Below, piece by piece: positions 57,459 through 64,000 of a DNA stretch of 64,000 bases. Origin of the DNA: Rickettsia canadensis str. McKiel (lineage in GTDB: Bacteria > Pseudomonadota > Alphaproteobacteria > Rickettsiales > Rickettsiaceae); assembly GCF_000014345.1 (NCBI RefSeq), contig NC_009879.1:321001-385000 (forward strand). Direction: 5' to 3'. Every line of letters starts with the position of its first letter. Positions within the stretch are counted from its first letter, which is position 1. The notes beneath the pieces are model-generated. The model had not been told where the DNA came from. It did no database searches and saw nothing but the letters and a program-made list of their open reading frames with translations. The position numbers and the translations under genes were made by a program.

Positions 57459-60400
57459 CTATCTTTTAATCTTAAGTTGTATTTTATGGTTCTCTAATTC
57501 TATTTCATTGACATAATCGGGGGTAAAGTCTTTAGCAAACTCGCTTAAAGTTTGTTCTTTAATATAATCTCCATAAATGTTGATTATTTTAGATAAATCG
57601 GACTCGCTTATTATCTCAATTAAAATCCTGTCAGTGATAGAACAATCGGCATCTTTACGAGCTTGTTGTATGAAGCGTACAATATCTCTAGCTATTCCTT
57701 CTTTTATTAATTCAGGCGTTAGCTCTAAATCAAGTATTAACAAACTGCTATTGTCTGCAAAACTTGCGGCTCCTTTAATATGTGAGTAAGGCTCTAAAAC
57801 TAGCTTATATTCTTCACTCTTTAAGGTTTCGCCGCATATAGCTAAAGCACTTGCAGTAGCTTCCCACTCGCCTTTTTTAGAAGCGGCTATAATTTCTTTC
57901 ATTTTATAAGGCAAACGTTTACCGAGCATAGGGAAATTAAGCGATAATTTTGTAGTTGCATAATTCTCTAGATCATCACGATAAATTATCGCCTTAACAT
58001 TAATCTCGTCTTTAATTAAATCTTCAAAATCTTTAAGTTTATCATTATGTTTACTGATGATAGTTATACTAGCAAGCGGTTGTCTTACTCGTACATTTTC
58101 ATTACTTCTAATAAATAGACTATTGCTGCAAATATCAAGGACAGTATCCATAGTAGCAACTAGCTCGTGATTTACCTCAAAGTTTGAGAGCTTGGGATAG
58201 TTGCATAGGTGGACTGATAAGTTGTCATTCCTGCATCCTCTTATACCATCCTGCGATTTGATTATGGGATCTTGTGCCCCAGGTTTATCTCCTGAGATAC
58301 CGTAGTCAAGCTGCGGGATGACAGTATTGTGTAACCCCAAATATATTGCTTCGGAAATCATAGGCACTAGTGCCGACATCGCAATAGCCATGGTCTCTAA
58401 ACATGAATATAGAGTATTATAAGCATTTTGTTTATCTGCATCTTTTTCACTTTTCCAAAACCTTGCTCGGCTTCGTCTTATATACCAATTATTTAACACT
58501 TCGAAAAATTCTGATACTTGATGATAAGCTGCTTGCGTATCAAAATTATCTAAACTTTTTTCAATTTTTTGTACGGCTATTTTAAGTTTAGATAATATAT
58601 AAATATCAAGCACGTTTTCAGAAGCAAAATCAGACTTGCCTTTAAGTGAATCGGCATTAGCATACATCGTAAAGAAATGGTAGGCATTCCAAATCGGTTT
58701 GATGAATAAACGCAGTGTATCAAATACCATCTTACCATCTTTATCGATTAACAGCTCCTGACCTTTAACAACGTTTGAAGATAGCATTGTAATTCTTAAA
58801 GCATCAGAGCCGTATTTATCAAATAGCTCCAGCGGATCCGCATAGTTATTAAGACGCTTTGAAAGTTTTTGACCGGTAGTGTCTAAAATCACGCCGTGGC
58901 ATATACAGTTTAAAAACGGTGGACGATCAAATAAAGCGGTAGATAGCACCATTAAAGTATAGAACCATCCGCGTGTTTGTGCCACATACTCAACTATAAA
59001 ATCAGCTGGAAAATGATCCTCAAACCACTTTTTATTTTCAAAAGGGTAGTGGGCTTGCGAATAAGGCATAGAGCCACTTTCAAACCAGCAATCAAACACA
59101 TCTTCTATTCTACGCATTGTTGATTTACCGGTTGGATCATCAGGATTGGCACGAGTCAGTTCATCGATAAACGGACGATGTAAATCAGTAACTTTAACGC
59201 CAAAATCTTTCTCTAATTCCTCTATAGAACCGTAAACATCTATGCGTGGATATTTTGGATCATCGGACTTCCATACAGGCAATGGGGTTCCCCAAAATCT
59301 ATTACGACTTATAGACCAATCACGGGCATTTTCAAGCCACTTACCAAACACATTATCTTTAACGTGGGAAGGTATCCAGTTAATTTGCTGATTTAACTCT
59401 ACTATTCTATCTTTAAAGTTTGTTACTTTTACGTACCATGATGGAACGGCCTTATATATAAGAGGTGTATCGGTACGCCAACAATGAGGATAATTATGAA
59501 TATACTGCTCGGTTTTTAGCCAATTTCCTTGCTCTTTAAGTTTGATTATTATTTTGTCATTTGCATCAAATACTTGTAAGCCCTCTAAATCAGGAATTTC
59601 TTTAGTAAACTTACCGCTATTATCAACAGGACAAACTAGCTCAATGCCTTTTGATTCACAAAGTATTTGGTCATCTTCACCAAAGCCTGGAGCCATATGA
59701 ACAACACCTGTGCCGTCACCCTCAACGACAAAATCGCAGGCAAATATCTTAAAGCTATTTGGATGATTCTCGAAATAGTTGAATAAAGGTTTGTATCTTA
59801 ATCCTTCAAGCTCTGAGCCTTTAATAATAGTAAATTGCTCATCACCTTTTAATTCTAATTCTTTAGCATATTTAGAAACTGATGCAGCAGCGATAATATA
59901 ACAAATATCATTTTTAGGGACTAATGCATAATCTATATCACTACCAACTGCAAGGGCTAGATTTGCAGGCAGTGTCCAAGGTGTTGTCGTCCAAGCAAAT
60001 ATACGATATTCTTTATATTCACTATGCGGTAGTTTGTCTCTTAACATGAAACTCACCGTTACTGCTTTATCGGCTCTCTCACGATAAGAATTATCAAGTC
60101 TTGTTTCAAAATGAGAAAGCGGCGTTTCGCATGCCCAAGAATAAGGCATTACCCGCATAGATTCGTACAATAACCCCTTATTATATAGCTCCTTAAATGC
60201 CCAAAGGACGGATTCCATAAAATGCGTATCCATCGTTTTATAAGAATTTTTAAAATCCACCCATCGTGCTTGACGAGTTACATATTGCTCCCACTCACCG
60301 GTATATTTCATTACCGAAGCTCTGCAATGACTATTAAACTTCTCTATACTGAAGTTAGTTATTGCAAGACGCCCTGAAATGCCAAGCTCTTGCTCTGATT

Positions 60401-60698
60401 GCATTTCTGCAGGAAGACCATGACAGTCCCAACCAAAACGACGCTCGACTTTTTTACCTTTTATGGTTTGGTATCTAGCATATACGTCTTTAATAAAGCC
60501 GGTAAGCAAGTGACCGTAATGTGGCAAACCGTTTGCAAAAGGCGGACCGTCATAAAAGATAAATTCGGCATCTTTTATTCTATTATCAATAGATTTTTGG
60601 AATATATTATTATCTTGCCACAATTTTAGTATTTCTCGTTCTATAGCTGCAAAATCAGCATTTGAACTAACTTCAGGATAATATTTAGTATTTGTCAT
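57459..60698 (-). CDS. ileS: Isoleucine--tRNA ligase, eukaryote-like type, with in-frame RPE
   Basis: A 1079-residue class Ia synthetase. I start it at ATG 60698 (MTNTKYYPEVSSNADFAAIE) rather than an AT-rich in-frame ATG at 60749. HIGH region PPFANGLPHYGHLLTGFIKD, RRFGWDCHGLPAEMQ, editing-domain TTPWTLPANLALAVGSDIDY, and KMSKS-type KLSKRLNNYADPLELF. These forms belong to the eukaryote-like IleS2 class associated with natural mupirocin resistance. About residues 793-825 are encoded by an inserted palindromic element (VIPQLDYGISGDKPGAQDPI...), within the helical anticodon-binding region, between EAIYLGLHNT and LSVHLCNYPKL. Confidence 0.95.
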   Translation of the reverse strand: MTNTKYYPEVSSNADFAAIEREILKLWQDNNIFQKSIDNRIKDAEFIFYDGPPFANGLPHYGHLLTGFIKDVYARYQTIKGKKVERRFGWDCHGLPAEMQSEQELGISGRLAITNFSIEKFNSHCRASVMKYTGEWEQYVTRQARWVDFKNSYKTMDTHFMESVLWAFKELYNKGLLYESMRVMPYSWACETPLSHFETRLDNSYRERADKAVTVSFMLRDKLPHSEYKEYRIFAWTTTPWTLPANLALAVGSDIDYALVPKNDICYIIAAASVSKYAKELELKGDEQFTIIKGSELEGLRYKPLFNYFENHPNSFKIFACDFVVEGDGTGVVHMAPGFGEDDQILCESKGIELVCPVDNSGKFTKEIPDLEGLQVFDANDKIIIKLKEQGNWLKTEQYIHNYPHCWRTDTPLIYKAVPSWYVKVTNFKDRIVELNQQINWIPSHVKDNVFGKWLENARDWSISRNRFWGTPLPVWKSDDPKYPRIDVYGSIEELEKDFGVKVTDLHRPFIDELTRANPDDPTGKSTMRRIEDVFDCWFESGSMPYSQAHYPFENKKWFEDHFPADFIVEYVAQTRGWFYTLMVLSTALFDRPPFLNCICHGVILDTTGQKLSKRLNNYADPLELFDKYGSDALRITMLSSNVVKGQELLIDKDGKMVFDTLRLFIKPIWNAYHFFTMYANADSLKGKSDFASENVLDIYILSKLKIAVQKIEKSLDNFDTQAAYHQVSEFFEVLNNWYIRRSRARFWKSEKDADKQNAYNTLYSCLETMAIAMSALVPMISEAIYLGLHNTVIPQLDYGISGDKPGAQDPIIKSQDGIRGCRNDNLSVHLCNYPKLSNFEVNHELVATMDTVLDICSNSLFIRSNENVRVRQPLASITIISKHNDKLKDFEDLIKDEINVKAIIYRDDLENYATTKLSLNFPMLGKRLPYKMKEIIAASKKGEWEATASALAICGETLKSEEYKLVLEPYSHIKGAASFADNSSLLILDLELTPELIKEGIARDIVRFIQQARKDADCSITDRILIEIISESDLSKIINIYGDYIKEQTLSEFAKDFTPDYVNEIELENHKIQLKIKR
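58224..58322. repeat. RPE inserted in frame within ileS
   Basis: A 99-base (33-codon) element from GTCATTCCTGCATCC to AAGCTGCGGGATGAC, with inner arms TATGGGATCTTG and CTGAGATACCGTAG. Its length is a multiple of three, and the ileS frame is open through it. Confidence 0.85.
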
Positions 60699-60796
60699 GA
60701 TTGAGAAATTATTATAATAGTTTGGTTTATAATAATAGATAATGATCAAGAGATAAATACATAATTTGTACTAAACTATTTAATTTTAGGAGACAA

Positions 60797-61010
60797 ATGA
60801 AAACTAAAGAACTTTCTAACAATAATATTATTAACAAGCAAATTAATAATGATAACCAAGCTGTGTTATCTCCTATTCTGGATATAGTCGGAATATTTTC
60901 AAAATATAAGAAAATAACGAGCTTTCTTTTGAAGAAATAAGAGATTGAGCTTGGAGAGAAATCTTGAAGATAATTATTGGGCTAAAGCATTAATAAACAT
61001 CGAACAATAA
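60797..61010 (+). pseudogene. Broken small gene, probable type II antitoxin
   Basis: An AGGAG site (60788-60792) and ATG at 60797 read MKTKELSNNNIINKQINNDN and VLSPILDIVGIFSKYKK. The frame then shifts. The continuing pieces NELSFEEIRD, stop, AWREI and EDNYWAKALINIEQ, stop (61010), join to a 70-residue acidic protein whose end resembles antitoxins of relBE-like modules. No intact toxin follows; 61011-61167 shows only scraps. Confidence 0.45.
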
Positions 61011-61167
61011 CTGTAGTGGTTATCAGCATAAGAATCAGAAAAGTTTCTTAAATAAAATATTTTTTGATAAAAATTAGCGAATCAAAACAATATTACAACT
61101 GAATTACAAGCTAGCCCAAGCTTTGTCTGCTGTATATACCTGATAATTAATTTTACCCATAATATAT

Positions 61168-61779
61168 TTACGTAAACATTCTAACTATGGGAATATTTGA
61201 AGGGTCGAGTAGTTTTCTCATCTGTGAGAAAGTTTTTACTATATTTTCTACGGAATTCTCAATAAATTTATCAGTATCAATATAATGTTCCGATTCGTCT
61301 TGAATATAAACAAGAATAGACGAGACATAAACCGAGAGTAATACACTTCTTTTAGTGTAGTAATTAAAATCAAGAGATTTATCGCCGGCATAACGCCAAA
61401 TAGTATCACAGCTACGGAATGCAACCTTAGCACCTTGTATTGGGTTTAATGCAAAATAAGCAGCATTCTTACTATGAATAATAGGGAGTGTCGATTTGAT
61501 TCTGATCTTTATTGCTAAAGATATTTTCTCTCTTATTTTTGCCGGTTCTTCTATTATGCTTAAGCTTTCTAGTAAAATTTTATCTAAATAGCTCTCACAG
61601 AATTCTACTATTTCAGATAACCCTTCCGGAAAAAGTATTAAGCTATAGCCTTTGTCAAAGCCACACTTTTCTTCTGCTTCTTTAAGTAGCTTATTATTCC
61701 ATTCATTAAACGGTAATAATTCTAATGAAGATTGCACAAAGCTTAATTTTTTAATATAGTATTCTTCCTGGATGCTCAT
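61168..61779 (-). CDS. coq9: COQ9-family ubiquinone biosynthesis protein
   Basis: A 203-residue COQ9 family protein, an all-helical (TetR-like) lipid-binding partner of the ubiquinone hydroxylase. Family features: LELLPFNEWNNKLLKEAEEK near the N terminus, LFPEGLSEIVEFCESYLD, IREKISLAIKIRIK, and the C-terminal AFRSCDTIWRYAGDKSLDFN followed by YYTKRSVLLSVYVSS. It is divergently transcribed from rpsU, an arrangement conserved in alphaproteobacteria and the basis of the family's older name. Confidence 0.88.
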   Translation of the reverse strand: MSIQEEYYIKKLSFVQSSLELLPFNEWNNKLLKEAEEKCGFDKGYSLILFPEGLSEIVEFCESYLDKILLESLSIIEEPAKIREKISLAIKIRIKSTLPIIHSKNAAYFALNPIQGAKVAFRSCDTIWRYAGDKSLDFNYYTKRSVLLSVYVSSILVYIQDESEHYIDTDKFIENSVENIVKTFSQMRKLLDPSNIPIVRMFT

Positions 61780-61789
61780 ATTTTTAACC

Positions 61790-61819
61790 TTGACATATAA
61801 CTTAATTATAGGTTATAGT
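61790..61819 (+). promoter_or_regulatory. rpsU promoter
   Basis: TTGACA at 61790-61795 and TATAGT at 61814-61819, 18 bases apart, a strong housekeeping promoter. A transcript would begin about 35-40 bases before the rpsU GTG, leaving room for the AAGGAG site at 61849-61854. Confidence 0.7.
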
Positions 61820-61864
61820 TTAACATAGTGCAAACCACAATATCTTTTAAGGAGAGTAATTTTA

Positions 61865-62065
61865 GTGATACTAGTGAATGTTCACGCCGGTAATTGTGAC
61901 AATACGCTTAAGAATTTTAAGAAAAAGCTACAAAGAGAGCTTTATTTTCGTAAGATGAAGGAACAGCGTTATTATGAAACGCCTTCAGCAAAACGTGTCC
62001 GTAAAGCACAAGAAGCAGCGAGAAGACAAAGAAAATTTGCTCGTAAAAAAATGTTTGATGAATAA
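61865..62065 (+). CDS. rpsU: 30S ribosomal protein S21
   Basis: A 66-residue basic protein of the small subunit that helps base-pair the mRNA leader with 16S rRNA. It starts at GTG 61865 (MILVNVHAGNCDNTLKNFKK) behind AAGGAG. The family core REL..RK.KEQRYYETPSAK is followed by a basic tail KRVRKAQEAARRQRKFARKK. Confidence 0.95.
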   Translation: MILVNVHAGNCDNTLKNFKKKLQRELYFRKMKEQRYYETPSAKRVRKAQEAARRQRKFARKKMFDE

Positions 62066-62092
62066 AATTTCAAACTATTTTAATACTAAATT

Positions 62093-62125
62093 AAAGCTAG
62101 AAATATTAATGTTTCTAGCTTTTTT
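62093..62125 (+). terminator. Rho-independent terminator of rpsU
   Basis: AAAGCTAGAAA (62093-62103) pairs with TTTCTAGCTTT (62112-62122) across an 8-base loop, followed by T residues. It lies 27 bases after the rpsU stop. Confidence 0.88.
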
Positions 62126-62169
62126 GTTATGTAGATTACTCTAGTACGAAAGTTACCCCAATATCATTT

Positions 62170-62585
62170 CTGCGCAAGTGTTATTGCATAACTTTTAAAA
62201 GACTTATTACTTTTTCTATATTTTCTTCTTCAACTGCAGTAAAAAAATATTTTGTTCTATATCCATTACTTGAGTGTTATATTTTGCACTATTCTTTTCA
62301 AGAAAATCTCTCATTTGCTTATTTATGTAATCAAATCTTAGGGTACACATATAAGTGGTTGCGCATAAAATCTAGTATTAATAATATTAGAATCAAACCC
62401 TTTATCTGGTAATAATTGAGGCATTGGGACATTGTTGTTTATATTGGAATAATGAAAGGTTGTATTTACTGTACACTCTTAAATTAATATCAGTTCCGTT
62501 CTCTAAAAGAGCTATAACTTATATTACCGTCCTGTATGGCTTCTATAAGTTTCTCATTTATTGAATTTGGTTTTTTATTAATCAT
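62170..62585 (-). pseudogene. Broken ankyrin-repeat-like gene
   Basis: From ATG 62585 (MINKKPNSINEKLIEAIQDG) the frame breaks after about 30 codons. The next frame gives VIALLENGTDINLRVYSKYN, whose LLENGTDIN is a typical ankyrin-repeat turn. Further minus-strand pieces towards 62170 are too decayed to read with confidence. Confidence 0.5.
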
Positions 62586-62700
62586 AAATTAACCCTTAAT
62601 TTGTTAACATTTAGTATATGTTTAGAATAGAATAATTATTTGATTAGTAAACCCAAAAGATTAAGAACTTTAACGGTATTGTAATATAAAGATTGATATT

Positions 62701-62818
62701 GTCATTGCACGCGACTGTAAGGAGCCTGGTGCTCCAGAAAAAAATTAAACAAATGCTATAAATTAGCATTTTTACTGGATTGCTTCAGCAATTACTTCAT
62801 AATTTTTCTCGCAATGAC
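62701..62818. repeat. RPE with AAATGCT...AGCATTT core
   Basis: Ends GTCATTGCACGCGACTG and TTTCTCGCAATGAC; core AAATGCTATAAATTAGCATT with ACTGGATTGC. Full-length copy of the family also seen at 43589-43694. It lies upstream of the ntrY-like gene. Confidence 0.78.
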
Positions 62819-62943
62819 GTAGACTTTTTAAGTCATCAATACATTATTTAGCAATACCATTTCACTATAGAACTTGAAATGTTTCCAATTAACTTTTTTT
62901 ATGTTATAAAGAACTCTTATAGTTAGTAATATAAACAGTATTG

Positions 62944-64000
62944 ATGCTTAGTTATTTTAAACAAAATCTACGTTCTTATTTTTCTAGTAGAATGCTGATT
63001 TTTATTTTAATGGCATCTTCCGTTATTGTCGCCTGTGCTACTTTTTATGTGATATCTTTAGAATCGAAGAGTTTTAGTACGATTATTGGGTTTTTATTAG
63101 TTGATTTAGCAGTTTTTTTAATTTTAGGTATTTTACTCACTCAAAAATTCTTTGCTAAAAACAATAATAATGATACTTCTAAATTACAAAATCGTATTGT
63201 AATTGCCTTTAGTTTAGTCGCTGCTATTCCAACCATCATTGTTTCAGTATTTTCTGTTTATTTTTTTAATCTTAGTGTTCAAGCATGGTTTGATAAGAAG
63301 ATTTCTACGGTCCTTGATCAATCGGTAATAGTTGCAGAATCTTATATTGCTGAGCATAAATTACAGCTAAAAGAGACGGCTTTAGCTGTTGCTGAAGATT
63401 TAGGTGATATGTATTATGATTTAATTCATAATCCTGCTTTGTTTACTAAAACGCTTAATACCGAAGCAGAGATGCGTTCGCTTGATGAAGCAATAGTTTT
63501 AAACAAATCTACCAATACTATAGTAGCTAATAGTTATTTAAGTTTTTCTTTGTCGTTTGCAACTATCCCTGCACATTTAATTAAAAAAGCAGATTTAGGT
63601 GAACCGGTGGAAGTAAAATCCGATCCAACCAAAATAAGAATGCTGATTAAATTAAAAGAATATAATGATGTATATTTATTGGTTGGTAGATTAGTAGATA
63701 ATAAAATTATTGATCATATAGATGCAACTAATGGAGCGGCTGCCGAGTATAATAGTCTTAAAAATGAAATAGATAATATACAAATCAAGTTCTCTATAAT
63801 GTTTATTTTTATCGCCTTATTACTTCTGTTTGTAGCTATAAGTTTCGGGGTTATATTTACTGCTAAAATAGTAAACCCTATTAAAAAATTAGTTACTGCA
63901 ACCGATAAAGTTAAAGACGGTGATTTAACAGTACAAGTGCCTGAAAATGAAGTAGATAAAGACGAAATAGGAACGCTTTATGCAGCGTTTAATAGAATGA
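62944..64000 (+). CDS. ntrY: NtrY-like sensor histidine kinase, N-terminal part (3' end outside window)
   Basis: The open frame from ATG 62944 (MLSYFKQNLRSYFSSRMLIF) runs off the window after 352 codons. Membrane segments lie at about residues 17-40, 45-65 (LVDLAVFLILGILLTQKFF) and 83-105 (IVIAFSLVAAIPTIIVSVFS). A large periplasmic/extracytoplasmic sensing region (about 110-280) follows, then another membrane segment (about 283-308) and a HAMP domain (IVNPIKKLVTATDKVKDGDL). The four-segment N terminus plus HAMP is the NtrY layout. The kinase domain is not visible. Its regulator is typically NtrX. Confidence 0.85.
   Translation, partial: MLSYFKQNLRSYFSSRMLIFILMASSVIVACATFYVISLESKSFSTIIGFLLVDLAVFLILGILLTQKFFAKNNNNDTSKLQNRIVIAFSLVAAIPTIIVSVFSVYFFNLSVQAWFDKKISTVLDQSVIVAESYIAEHKLQLKETALAVAEDLGDMYYDLIHNPALFTKTLNTEAEMRSLDEAIVLNKSTNTIVANSYLSFSLSFATIPAHLIKKADLGEPVEVKSDPTKIRMLIKLKEYNDVYLLVGRLVDNKIIDHIDATNGAAAEYNSLKNEIDNIQIKFSIMFIFIALLLLFVAISFGVIFTAKIVNPIKKLVTATDKVKDGDLTVQVPENEVDKDEIGTLYAAFNRM

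Overview
The window is strongly AT-rich chromosomal DNA of an obligate intracellular alphaproteobacterium, almost certainly a Rickettsia of the spotted-fever or transitional type. I judge this from the gene content (aerobic respiratory chain genes, two-subunit pyruvate dehydrogenase E1, long isocitrate dehydrogenase, eukaryote-like isoleucyl-tRNA synthetase, propionyl-CoA carboxylase), from many decaying pseudogenes, and above all from dozens of Rickettsia palindromic elements (RPEs), some lying inside reading frames. I cannot name the species. Both ends cut a gene: ddlB on the left and an NtrY-like histidine kinase on the right.

Layout. 1-2566: ddlB-ftsQ-ftsA cell wall/division cluster. 2567-6247: two unrecognised pseudogenes flank a cytochrome c/NfeD pair. 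6248-8455: lpxC and a transporter-like membrane protein (minus strand). 8882-17416: rne, ctaA, an RluA-type pseudouridine synthase, a serine beta-lactamase-like protein, xth, pdhA, pdhB. 17639-22606: typA (minus), remnants, an OmpH/Skp chaperone, icd. 22768-24917: fragments of an Mrp-type Na+/H+ antiporter locus and ccmB. 24992-28143: a small membrane protein and petABC (cytochrome bc1). 28815-32809: exported small heat-shock protein, prfB with a programmed +1 frameshift, lepA, tRNA-Asn. 32810-35371: remnants, including a broken SpoT hydrolase domain. 35372-38641: Hda-like AAA+ protein, AI-2E family permease, grpE, rph. 38642-43740: glycosyltransferase pseudogene, groES-groEL, a truncated alarmone synthetase, a resolvase remnant. 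43741-51565: IalB-like protein, gltX, ubiG, znuB, a 1142-residue transporter-acyltransferase-acyl-ACP synthetase fusion, and a 52-residue basic protein. 51645-55888: pccB and pccA. 55889-62943: TPR and ankyrin remnants, ileS, an antitoxin remnant, coq9, rpsU. 62944-end: ntrY-like kinase.

The intact genes are housekeeping: respiration (pdhAB, icd, ctaA, ccmB, petABC, cycM, ubiG, coq9), translation and its quality control (ileS, gltX, prfB, lepA, typA, rpsU, tRNA-Asn), RNA processing (rne, rph), chaperones (groESL, grpE, hspC1, ompH), envelope synthesis (ddlB, lpxC, aas fusion) and propionyl-CoA use. The accessory classes typical of rickettsiae (TPR, ankyrin, SpoT, resolvase, toxin-antitoxin, glycosyltransferase) survive here mostly as broken genes. 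The most distinctive feature is RPE activity: repeats sit in frame inside ileS and the mnhB-like gene and provide the 3' ends of rluC, xth, pdhA and mnhG. I see no complete insertion sequence, prophage or CRISPR array, and no convincing wholly new multi-gene system.
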